This document shows, in pieces, positions 6,800 through 14,410 of a stretch of DNA of 16,171 bases. This stretch comes from an uncultured Anaerosporobacter sp. (GTDB lineage Bacteria > Bacillota > Clostridia > Lachnospirales > Lachnospiraceae). Within the stretch, counting starts at the first letter, position 1; each line of letters opens with the position of its first letter. The notes beneath the pieces were generated by a model. It was not told the DNA's origin. It saw nothing but the letters and a program-made list of their open reading frames with translations, and made no database searches. Made by a program: the position numbers and the translations under genes. The stretch covers positions 1 to 16,171 of the forward strand of contig CALZJY010000014.1 of the NCBI GenBank assembly GCA_945787925.1. Reading direction: 5' to 3'.

Positions 6800-7750
6800 T
6801 TAATTTGGTTTTTTTACTTTAATTAACATCATAATAAAGTTTAAAACTACATATCCTACTAACATAGTTGTTAAATAGAATTGGAAACCTGTAATTTGTT
6901 TTACTACGTTGCTAAGAGTAGCATAGTCCATTTTACCTAATACTGCTGCCATCTTTGCAGAAGCCACTGTACCGATTGCCATCGGGAAGGTTAATCCCGC
7001 ATAGCCTGGAGTAAATGGTAATGCGAAGAATTTTGGCAATTTAATAATGATAAATAATACCGATAAAAGTACACAAATATATAAAAAGCCTAATAGATAC
7101 ATGTTTTTGTTTTCGATAAAGTTTACGTAGCTTGTTACACAAAGGGAACAAGGCGCAAGTACAATCGCTTGTGTGTGATAGAAATTCACATTGATTTTCT
7201 TAGTAGCAAGTCTGTAAATCATAAATGGCATGATGATACAGTATACTGCGATACCATAATATACGATAATCTTACCAATTAATGGTTCGTTCATGCCTAC
7301 TCCGACTACTGTAGATACCATAATACCATTATATGTTACAAACCAGCTTGGCATGAATGTATCCCAAGAAAAATCTTTAATTACAGTTCTATACGTGAAG
7401 TAAAGAATGTGACAAGCATGAATTGCGATACCAGTAAACCATAACGCTTTCGCAAAACCAGGTGTATAATCCAATAAATATCCAGATACGGCCATGAGAA
7501 TCATGGAGAACCCTGCATAAAGGGAACGTGGAATCGTTATATTATATTCTTCCACACATGTTTTAGGAAAGATCACCATCTTGGCAACATAAGCTAAGAA
7601 TACAGCGATTGCTGCCCAAGTGGTTACATGTCTTACCCAGTCAAATCCTAATCCTTGCATATAGTTTGCAAGTGTAATTGCGCCTACCGTAGTTGCAAGA
7701 ACTGGTACAGGCATTTTTTCTAAACGACTTAAAAATTTCGTGTCTTTCAT
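6800..7750 (-). CDS. TDT/SLAC1-family membrane anion transporter or channel
   Basis: A 316-residue integral membrane protein with about ten hydrophobic segments. Family features are PVPVLATTVGAITLA in the first helix, PSWFVTYNGI near the middle and FTPGYAGLTFPMAIGT late. The TDT family includes TehA, the yeast sulfite exporter Ssu1 and the plant SLAC1 anion channel, which passes nitrate and chloride. It is the last gene of the nitrate/nitrite reductase operon and the only membrane protein in it, which makes nitrate uptake, nitrite exchange or sulfite export its likely job. The operon favours nitrate or nitrite, but this is inference. ATG 7750 is preferred to the adjacent ATG 7753 because AGGAG is then 6 nt upstream rather than 3. 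Confidence 0.85.
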   Translation of the reverse strand: MKDTKFLSRLEKMPVPVLATTVGAITLANYMQGLGFDWVRHVTTWAAIAVFLAYVAKMVIFPKTCVEEYNITIPRSLYAGFSMILMAVSGYLLDYTPGFAKALWFTGIAIHACHILYFTYRTVIKDFSWDTFMPSWFVTYNGIMVSTVVGVGMNEPLIGKIIVYYGIAVYCIIMPFMIYRLATKKINVNFYHTQAIVLAPCSLCVTSYVNFIENKNMYLLGFLYICVLLSVLFIIIKLPKFFALPFTPGYAGLTFPMAIGTVASAKMAAVLGKMDYATLSNVVKQITGFQFYLTTMLVGYVVLNFIMMLIKVKKPN

Positions 7751-7762
7751 CATACTCTCCTA

Positions 7763-8995
7763 TTAATCTTCGTAGTAAAATGCTCCGTTATCTTTAATGT
7801 TAAAGAAGTCAGAGTAATCAATTTCAAATAATGGTTTTTTCACTTTAGAAACGTCAATTTGTCTACGAACTAATTGCGTAAGGATACCAGCATATTGAAG
7901 GTTTCCTTGAATTAATGCACCGTAGATACGGCCATCTTTGTGGATGATCTTTTTGTAGTTTCCTTTGTCATCTTCTTCAATTTCCACTGTATAGGAATCA
8001 TCTTCTGGAGTGTTGATTCCTAAGGACATTGTAGGAATTCCTAAGAAGTTCATTGTAGATTTACTTGCAAAGAAATCGTCCATTCTAGTGTCGCCACCAG
8101 CCATGTTTGCACCTGCAACTAAACCTTCTTTTACCGCTACTGGCCAGATAGGGTTTCTACCTGTAACGTCACCAGCTGCGTAGATAGCTTCTACATTTGT
8201 TCTACCAGCTTCGTCGATTAATACGCCACGCATATCTAATTCAACGTCAGAACCTTGTAAGAACTCGATGTTAGAACGAACACCAGCTGTAACGATTAAT
8301 AATTCACATGGAATTTCTTCACCGTTACCTAAAACAACGGAAGATACTCTGTTGTTTTCGTCTGTTTTTAATTCACTAACACCTACGGAGAAGTATTGTT
8401 TTACCCCATGTTTTTTGAATGCTTCTTCATAAGTGGAAGCAGCACGTTTGTCTAACTGGATTGCTAACATACGGTCTTGCATTTCTACGATAGAAAGGTC
8501 TTTTCCGTATTCTAATAAACCAGTAATACAGTCGATACCAACAAGACCGCCACCCATTACTACGATGTGTTCTACTTTTTTCGCTTCTTCCATGATATAT
8601 TCGATATCATCGAAGTTACGGAAACCAATTACACCGCCAGCTTCTCTAAGTTTTGGAATTGGAGGGAAGAAGGAGTGAGAACCAGTTGCGATTAGTAATT
8701 TATCGTAAGCTACTCTTTGTCCATCTTCAAGAATTACTTCTTGTGCTTGGCAGTCAAGACCTGTAGCATTTTTGCCGCCGATCCATTCTACATTATTTTT
8801 TTCCATGAAGTCTTCTTCTACGAAGCAAAGACGTTTTAAATCACGAATTCCTTCCATATAATGATGTAAGATACATCTAGAATACACTACTTCATCCTTA
8901 GAAATCAAGATAATTTGTCCTTTTTTGTCGATTTTTCTGATTCCACGAATGCCATTGATACCAGCTGCGGAAGAACCAAGTACTACATATCTCAT
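7763..8995 (-). CDS. FAD-dependent NAD(P)H oxidoreductase, electron donor subunit of nitrate reductase
   Basis: A 410-residue flavoprotein of the pyridine-nucleotide disulfide reductase fold. It has an N-terminal FAD site (VVLGSSAAG), an ATGS segment, a central NAD(P)H site (VVMGGGLVGID) and a C-terminal FAD contact (IYAAGDVTG). There is no redox CxxxxC pair after the first FAD motif, so it is not a disulfide reductase. It resembles the N-terminal part of NirB and NADH oxidase-like partners of clostridial nitrate reductases. It follows the ferredoxin gene by 3 nt, with GAGGAGG before its ATG. The likely flow is NAD(P)H to FAD, to the ferredoxin, to the Mo subunit. Confidence 0.85.
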   Translation of the reverse strand: MRYVVLGSSAAGINGIRGIRKIDKKGQIILISKDEVVYSRCILHHYMEGIRDLKRLCFVEEDFMEKNNVEWIGGKNATGLDCQAQEVILEDGQRVAYDKLLIATGSHSFFPPIPKLREAGGVIGFRNFDDIEYIMEEAKKVEHIVVMGGGLVGIDCITGLLEYGKDLSIVEMQDRMLAIQLDKRAASTYEEAFKKHGVKQYFSVGVSELKTDENNRVSSVVLGNGEEIPCELLIVTAGVRSNIEFLQGSDVELDMRGVLIDEAGRTNVEAIYAAGDVTGRNPIWPVAVKEGLVAGANMAGGDTRMDDFFASKSTMNFLGIPTMSLGINTPEDDSYTVEIEEDDKGNYKKIIHKDGRIYGALIQGNLQYAGILTQLVRRQIDVSKVKKPLFEIDYSDFFNIKDNGAFYYED

Positions 8996-8998
8996 TTC

Positions 8999-9415
8999 TT
9001 ATACCTCCTCAACTGTGATTGCGCCCATTGGACATTTTTCAACGCACATTGGGTTCGCAGAACCATCTTCTGTACGATGAGTACACATGTTACATTTCAT
9101 GATTTCTTTATATTTTAAACGATCTGCTTTTAGCACACCGAATGGACAAGCCATGATACACATGTAGCAGCTTGCACATTGTTCTTTATCATATTCAACA
9201 AAGCCTGTTTCTGGATTTTTGTGCATTGCACCAGTCATACAAGTGAATGTACATTCTGGTAAATCACAATGTCTACAGAAGATTGGAGCTTCTTTTAAGT
9301 TGCTGTCGATTACGACACGGTTTCTAGATTCCCCACATTCATGACTTACTGTACAAGCAGTCACGCATGTAAGACAACCGATACATTTCTCACGGTCGAT
9401 GTTAATTCTTTGCAT
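8999..9415 (-). CDS. four-cluster ferredoxin-like electron transfer subunit
   Basis: A 138-residue Fe-S protein of the DMSO reductase electron-transfer subunit type (as in HycB, NrfC and DmsB). Four Cys groups are visible: CIGCLTCVTAC, CRHCDLPECTFTC, CASCYMCIMACP and CNMC with a later CVEKCP, enough for four [4Fe-4S] clusters. There is no signal peptide and no membrane segment, so it is cytoplasmic. Its ATG overlaps the stop of the molybdopterin gene by 1 nt (TAATG), a sign of coupled translation with its partner. It should pass electrons from the flavoprotein downstream to the Mo subunit. Confidence 0.92.
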   Translation of the reverse strand: MQRINIDREKCIGCLTCVTACTVSHECGESRNRVVIDSNLKEAPIFCRHCDLPECTFTCMTGAMHKNPETGFVEYDKEQCASCYMCIMACPFGVLKADRLKYKEIMKCNMCTHRTEDGSANPMCVEKCPMGAITVEEV

Positions 9416-11499
9416 TACTTATTTCCCCCTACTTTTTCAAAACGAACAGGTGTTGCTTTATATGAAGGTTCTTTTGAATATGGATCATATAAAGACGCTG
9501 TTAATTTATTACATTCGATATAGTGAATTGGAGCGTATAACTCGTTATATCTTACATCGTCTGTAAGTCTTGCAATAAATTCTGCATTGTGACCATTGAT
9601 CGAGTAAACTCTGATTTTATCATTTTCGTTGATTCCAGCTTCTTTGGCAGCTTCTGTATTTACTAAGATATAAGCTTCTTTGGCAGAAACTCCACATACC
9701 GCTTCGATTTCTCTTGTACGAGATTGTGTATGCCATTGACCAACAGTACCACGACCAGTGTTAAATACAACTGGGAATTCCTCTGTTGTTGGAAGTGGAT
9801 TTTCTCTTACATCTTCAAATACGAAGTGTAATTTTTGATCCGCAGTGTAGAATTTGCCATCTTCGAATAATCTTCTTTGATCGCTTTCTAATACATCCCC
9901 TTCTCTAAATGGCCATTGAACACCTTTGCTGTTTTCTAATGCTTCCCAAGTAAGACCGGAGAAATCGCATGGCATTCCTTTTGCACAACGTTGCATTGTA
10001 TAGAAACAATCTTTTGCTGTTTCGAAGCCTTTTAATTTATCGCCCATACCTAAAGCTTTACCCACGCCTACGATTACTTCGTAATCAGAAAGTTCGTTTT
10101 CTTTACGTTCTAATACTGGACGCATTGGAGACATACGACGTTCCATATTGATGTACGTACCTTCTTTTTTGATACCAGGAACTACTGGGAAGAATACAGT
10201 ACAATCTTCTGTACTTTCGATGTCATCATAGATATCTTGAACAACGAATAATTCTAATTTCTTAGTTGCTTCTGCAAATGTTTCGTTGTTGATCCAGCTA
10301 TGACGAGGATTTGTACAAAGAACCCAAAGAGCTTTGATTTCGCCTGCATTGATTCCTTCTACGATTGCGTTATAAGGAATTGTTGGTTTTGTAACTAATT
10401 CGTCTGCTTCCCAACCAATTGCTTTTGCAACCGCTTCTCTTCTTGCTTGGTTATCGAAATCTCCACCGCCGAATAACCCAGCCGTGTTACTGTATGCACG
10501 AGATCCCATCGCATTACATTGTCCTGTGATGGAGTTTGCACCAGTACCTGGTCTACCGATGTTGCCTGTCATTGCAGCAACGTTGATGATTGCTTGGATT
10601 GTACGAACTGCTTCGTACCCTTGGTTAACACCCATTGTCCACCAGAAGGATACTCTTTCGCCGCTGTGGATTAATTCAACAAATTCCATAATTTGTTCTT
10701 CTGTTAATCCAGTTGCTTTTACACCGTAAGCTAAGTCATATTTTTTCACGAATTCTTTGAATTCTTCATAACCACTTGTGTATTTTTCAACGTATTCATG
10801 GTTTACATAATCTTTTTCGATTAAGATGTTTGCCACTGTATAGAATAACGCTAAGTCAGATTTCCAGTTTAATCCGTAGTAATAATCTGCATTTTTTGCA
10901 GTTTCGGATTTTCTAGGATCGATTACGATCAGTTTTTTGTTTTTGTTGTTTCTGATTCTTCCCCAGAAAATTGGTTGAGCAACCACTGGGTTCGCACCGA
11001 TTAAAACAACTGTATCGGATAATTCTGCATCTTGCATTGTGAATGGAGGTGCATCGAAACCGAAGCTTTGTTTATGAGCAACTACTGCAGATGCCATACA
11101 AAGTCTTGTGTTACCATCTACGTTTGCTTTTAAATAGTTACGCATTACATGACCAAGTACTGCGAATTCTTCCATTACAAGCTGACCAGTACTGATACCT
11201 GCCACACTTTCTGGACCATATTTTTCAGAAATTTCTTTTAATTTGCTAGCAACGTGGTTAAAACCTTCCTCCCAGCTAACTTCTTTCATAGAACCATCTT
11301 CTTGTCTGATTCTTGGAAGGTTGCTTCCTTTTACTACGGATTGTTGTTTATCTAAAGATAACCCCTTGATACAAGAGAATCCGTCGTTTACAGGATATCC
11401 TTTTGTTGGAACTACTTTTACGATTTCATCGTTTTCTACATAGAAATCTAGATTACAGTCAAGCGCACAGTAGTTACATGTAGATTGTACTTTTTTCAC
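9415..11499 (-). CDS. molybdopterin nitrate reductase, catalytic subunit (Nas/Nap type)
   Basis: A 694-residue cytoplasmic enzyme of the DMSO reductase family. The N terminus binds one [4Fe-4S] cluster through C8, C11, C15 and C43, the last in CIKG. The motif NTRLCMASAV places C134 as the likely Mo ligand; Nas and Nap nitrate reductases have a Cys followed by MASA or MSSA here, whereas formate dehydrogenases usually have Sec or Cys before HG or HS. The C-terminal domain has NTGRGTVGQWHTQSRT, close to the QWHT block of Nap/Nas. No Tat signal is present and it is shorter than NapA. The start is GTG 11499, with GGGAG 9 nt upstream. Reaction inferred: nitrate plus two electrons to nitrite. Formate dehydrogenase is the main alternative and is less likely. 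Confidence 0.85.
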   Translation of the reverse strand: MKKVQSTCNYCALDCNLDFYVENDEIVKVVPTKGYPVNDGFSCIKGLSLDKQQSVVKGSNLPRIRQEDGSMKEVSWEEGFNHVASKLKEISEKYGPESVAGISTGQLVMEEFAVLGHVMRNYLKANVDGNTRLCMASAVVAHKQSFGFDAPPFTMQDAELSDTVVLIGANPVVAQPIFWGRIRNNKNKKLIVIDPRKSETAKNADYYYGLNWKSDLALFYTVANILIEKDYVNHEYVEKYTSGYEEFKEFVKKYDLAYGVKATGLTEEQIMEFVELIHSGERVSFWWTMGVNQGYEAVRTIQAIINVAAMTGNIGRPGTGANSITGQCNAMGSRAYSNTAGLFGGGDFDNQARREAVAKAIGWEADELVTKPTIPYNAIVEGINAGEIKALWVLCTNPRHSWINNETFAEATKKLELFVVQDIYDDIESTEDCTVFFPVVPGIKKEGTYINMERRMSPMRPVLERKENELSDYEVIVGVGKALGMGDKLKGFETAKDCFYTMQRCAKGMPCDFSGLTWEALENSKGVQWPFREGDVLESDQRRLFEDGKFYTADQKLHFVFEDVRENPLPTTEEFPVVFNTGRGTVGQWHTQSRTREIEAVCGVSAKEAYILVNTEAAKEAGINENDKIRVYSINGHNAEFIARLTDDVRYNELYAPIHYIECNKLTASLYDPYSKEPSYKATPVRFEKVGGNK

Positions 11500-11512
11500 T
11501 TAGATACACTCC

Positions 11513-12493
11513 CTATTTTTTATTGTCAAAATGAATTCCATCCCAATAGATGCGTTCGTTCATGATTGTCTCTGGCATTAATTCAACGCCTTCAAGCGCC
11601 CATTTTTTATATTCTTCGAAACCAGTACGGTCAATGATATAACCGATGTGTTCTTTTCTACCTGGAGCGTTTGGATCGATATATTGTTCTACGTACTTGT
11701 AAGTGTTTAAGATGATTTTAACGATGTTATCTTCATCCGCCCAAACTAAGAAGTCTTTTCCTAGACGAGGGTTTTTCTTACCTGTACGTCCCATTAATGT
11801 TAATTTGTAATATTTCTTCTTGCTTCTTGTCCAAGCTCTAGTTGGACATTTTGTAACACAAACACCACAACCGATACATTTTTCTGTATCTCTTACTACT
11901 GTGTAGTTTTCTACGCTTAACGCGCCTACAGAAAGACTCTTACAAGCTTTCACACAAGCACCACAGCTAACGCAAAGGCTTGCATCGTATTGTGGCATTG
12001 TCATACCGATGATACCAAAGTCGTGCATTCTAACTTTTGCACAGTCATTAGAACATCCAGTAAGCGCGATTTTGAAGTGAAGATCGTTAGGGAATACTTC
12101 TTTTTCAATACGTTTTGCAAATTCAGACGTATTGTAGTTTGCAAATGGACAAACATTATTACCAACACATGCTGTCACGTTACGAGTACCACTTGCTGGG
12201 TATCCAGTGTTTGGATCTACTTGGTTGATTTCTAATGTTTCAATGATTGGTTGAAGCATTTTGTTGATTTCGCCCATATCTTCTAGACGGATGCCTTCGA
12301 TTTCGAACCCTTGTCTAGTTGTGATGTGAACAATACCGTTCCCGTATTTTTGAGAGATTTCTTGAACCATGCCAAGAACCTCCGCTTTACAATATCCACC
12401 TGGAACACGAACTCTAGAAGCTCCGATTCCACGTACTTTAGAAACACGAAATGCATTCTTTTTCAGTTTTTTAGTATTAATATCTAATGCCAT
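11513..12493 (-). CDS. asrC: AsrC-like sirohaem sulfite/nitrite reductase
   Basis: A 326-residue reductase that binds sirohaem and a coupled [4Fe-4S] cluster through C-x5-C and C-x3-C (C109, C115, C147, C151; in ACVGNNVC and GCSNDC). An inserted ferredoxin domain after that has CVSCGACVKAC and CIGCGVCVTKCP. This is the architecture of AsrC, the six-electron sulfite reductase subunit of Salmonella and clostridia. The same chemistry reduces nitrite to ammonium. With the gene 13 nt upstream of a nitrate reductase, nitrite is the more likely substrate here, though the sequence alone does not settle it. AGGGGG precedes ATG 12493. Confidence 0.9.
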   Translation of the reverse strand: MALDINTKKLKKNAFRVSKVRGIGASRVRVPGGYCKAEVLGMVQEISQKYGNGIVHITTRQGFEIEGIRLEDMGEINKMLQPIIETLEINQVDPNTGYPASGTRNVTACVGNNVCPFANYNTSEFAKRIEKEVFPNDLHFKIALTGCSNDCAKVRMHDFGIIGMTMPQYDASLCVSCGACVKACKSLSVGALSVENYTVVRDTEKCIGCGVCVTKCPTRAWTRSKKKYYKLTLMGRTGKKNPRLGKDFLVWADEDNIVKIILNTYKYVEQYIDPNAPGRKEHIGYIIDRTGFEEYKKWALEGVELMPETIMNERIYWDGIHFDNKK

Positions 12494-12504
12494 CTTGCTA
12501 CCCC

Positions 12505-13296
12505 CTAATCGATTAACTCTTTGCCATCAACGTAGTTAAATACTGGTCCATCTAAGCAAATGTAAGTGGAACCAATTTTACAATGGCCGCATTTACCAAT
12601 ACCGCAGCACATCTTACGTTCGTTGGAAACCCAGATATTCTTTTCTTCAATACCGAGTTTTAAGATTTCCATAACTACAAATTTGATCATAATAGGTGGT
12701 CCTACCGTAATAAATACGGTATTTTCAGGATCTTTGATTTCAAGTTCTGGAATATATTTTGTAACCATACCAACGTTTCCTTGGTAACCTTCTTCAGCAG
12801 AGTCTACTGTTTGGATTACATTGATTGTTTCATTCCAGAATTCAAAATCTTTCTTAAACAATACGTCAGAAGGTGATTTGAAACCAGCGATTAATGTTGT
12901 GCTAACTGCTTCGTCTGTATGGTTTGCGAAATAGTCAACTACACCTTTTACAGGAGATAAGCCTGTACCACCAGCGATTACAACGATTTGTTTTCCTTTG
13001 TAGTTTTCTACATCGAAACCGTTACCGTATGGTCCACGCATGAATAAGGAATCACCAACATAATTTTCAAAAATTTCATTTGTAACTTTACCTACACGAC
13101 GGATTGTTAAATCCACTGTGTCTTCACCGATACCACTTACAGAGATTGGAGCTTCGCCGAATTTTGGAATACTTACTTCAAAGAATTGTCCTGGTTTTAC
13201 ATCACCTTTAAAACTCATGCGGAATGTGTACTCAATATCTGTGTGTTTGATTACTTCTTTAATTTCGGATCTAAATGGAATATATTCGTTTTTCAT
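12505..13296 (-). CDS. asrB: AsrB-like FAD/[2Fe-2S] reductase subunit
   Basis: A 263-residue protein of the ferredoxin-NADP reductase superfamily that takes electrons from NAD(P)H. The FAD-binding barrel occupies roughly residues 1-100 (GQFFEVSIP, then MRGPYGNGF), the nucleotide domain starts at VVIAGGTGLSPV, and the C-terminal Cys group CCGIGKCGHCKIG with a later Cys in TYIC fits a [2Fe-2S] cluster as in AsrB and PyrK. Its ATG overlaps the asrA stop by 1 nt, with AAAGGAG upstream. It should feed AsrA and AsrC. Confidence 0.92.
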   Translation of the reverse strand: MKNEYIPFRSEIKEVIKHTDIEYTFRMSFKGDVKPGQFFEVSIPKFGEAPISVSGIGEDTVDLTIRRVGKVTNEIFENYVGDSLFMRGPYGNGFDVENYKGKQIVVIAGGTGLSPVKGVVDYFANHTDEAVSTTLIAGFKSPSDVLFKKDFEFWNETINVIQTVDSAEEGYQGNVGMVTKYIPELEIKDPENTVFITVGPPIMIKFVVMEILKLGIEEKNIWVSNERKMCCGIGKCGHCKIGSTYICLDGPVFNYVDGKELID

Positions 13297-14297
13297 TATT
13301 CAGTCTCCTTTTTAGCAAGTTTGTTCACAAGGTTAGAAAATGAAATGTATTCTGGACATACATCATCACAACGTCCGCAACCAACGCACATTGGATATCC
13401 AAAACGTCTTTCATAGTCGTACACTTTATGCATTACTTTAAATCTCATACGGTCTTTGTTTGACTTACGGAAGCTATGTCCACCAGCCATATCTGTATAT
13501 CCATCTACTTGACAAGAAGCCCAAACTCTTCTTCTTTCACCAGCATTGTGATTGTCTTTGTAGAAAATGTCTTGCATAGAGAAGCAAGTACATGTTGGAC
13601 AAACGAAATTACAACGTCCACAGTTAATACAGCGGCTGCCGTATTCTTCCCAAAGCTCATCATCGAAACTTTCGTTTGATAAGTTTTTTGGTAATGTAAC
13701 TTTTTCAATGTTTTCTGTTACGAAAGCAGGAGTTACTTCACATTCTTCTTTTTTTACGGATTCAAAATATCCTTTTAGCTCTTCATCTTTACAATCCACA
13801 ACGATTGCGTTTCCTTTCATTTCGAAAGAGAAATCATATGCATCTGTTGTGTTTGTTCCCATGCTCACACAGAAACCTGACTGGCAAGTTTCTTCACAAC
13901 CAAGGATTGCAAATTTCACTTTGTTTCTACGTCTTGCATAGTAGAAGTCGGATGCACCATTTTTTAAATACATTTGATCTAAACGTTTGATTGCGTGTAA
14001 ATCACAACTTCTTACAAAAATGATTGCTCCTTTTGGATCTTCTTCCGGAACGATTGTTTGATTTTCTGCAAAATAGAATAATGTTTCTCTTACCGGAATC
14101 AATACTTCTTTAAATGAATATTCTGATTTTCTCTCAAATTCAATTTCATCAAAAGATTTTACTTTACCGTATCTTAGGCTGTCTGTATCAGAGAAACATC
14201 CCTCACCTTCGAATACTGTCGGTGCATAAATATCATATTTATCACTTAAACTTTGAAATAAAGTATTACTATTTTCAATTGATATGGAATAACCCAT
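13296..14297 (-). CDS. asrA: AsrA-like Fe-S electron transfer subunit
   Basis: A 333-residue cytoplasmic protein with an N-terminal domain of the AsrA/hydrogenase beta-subunit type (VRSCDLHAIKRLDQ, then CEETCQSGFC) and a C-terminal pair of [4Fe-4S] sites in CINCGRCNFVCPTC and CVGCGRCDDVCPEY. In AsrABC it passes electrons between the flavoprotein and the sirohaem subunit. It is the first gene of the reductase operon. ATG 14297 has a strong GAGGGGAG ribosome site. The promoter should lie in the 113 nt between this start and the end of the regulator gene, next to the palindrome at 14358-14383. Confidence 0.92.
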   Translation of the reverse strand: MGYSISIENSNTLFQSLSDKYDIYAPTVFEGEGCFSDTDSLRYGKVKSFDEIEFERKSEYSFKEVLIPVRETLFYFAENQTIVPEEDPKGAIIFVRSCDLHAIKRLDQMYLKNGASDFYYARRRNKVKFAILGCEETCQSGFCVSMGTNTTDAYDFSFEMKGNAIVVDCKDEELKGYFESVKKEECEVTPAFVTENIEKVTLPKNLSNESFDDELWEEYGSRCINCGRCNFVCPTCTCFSMQDIFYKDNHNAGERRRVWASCQVDGYTDMAGGHSFRKSNKDRMRFKVMHKVYDYERRFGYPMCVGCGRCDDVCPEYISFSNLVNKLAKKETE

Positions 14298-14330
14298 TTG
14301 AAATCTCCCCTCGCGTATTGTTAATTTTCT

Positions 14331-14344
14331 ATCTAATAATAATA
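14331..14344 (-). promoter_or_regulatory. probable -10 region of the reductase operon
   Basis: The minus strand reads TATTATTATTAGAT here, offering TATTAT or TATTAG as a -10 box. No -35 match stands at the proper distance; that place is taken by the edge of the 14358-14383 palindrome. This is what an activator-dependent promoter looks like. Start of transcription would fall near 14326-14332. Confidence 0.4.
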
Positions 14345-14357
14345 CTTATAAAAAAAA

Positions 14358-14383
14358 TAGTCCGTGATAATCATCACGGACTA
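14358..14383 (-). terminator. intrinsic terminator of the regulator gene, with an embedded Crp/Fnr-like palindrome
   Basis: Perfect 11-bp arms TAGTCCGTGAT and ATCACGGACTA enclose a 4-nt loop. On the minus strand seven T residues follow and an A-rich tract precedes, the standard form of a terminator, 28 nt after the regulator stop. T-rich sequence also flanks it on the plus strand, so it could act both ways. Its core, GTGAT-N4-ATCAC, has the half-site length and spacing of Crp/Fnr operators. The centre lies about 39-45 nt upstream of the likely start of the asr operon. Confidence 0.85.
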
Positions 14384-14410
14384 CAAATTTTTTTATTTTT
14401 CGATAAAAAA

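Noticed and set aside
9415..11499. Formate dehydrogenase catalytic subunit.
   Set aside because: The Mo-ligand motif is RLCMASAV and the C-terminal block has QWHT, both typical of Nas/Nap nitrate reductases; there is no UGA selenocysteine codon and no formate dehydrogenase partner genes.
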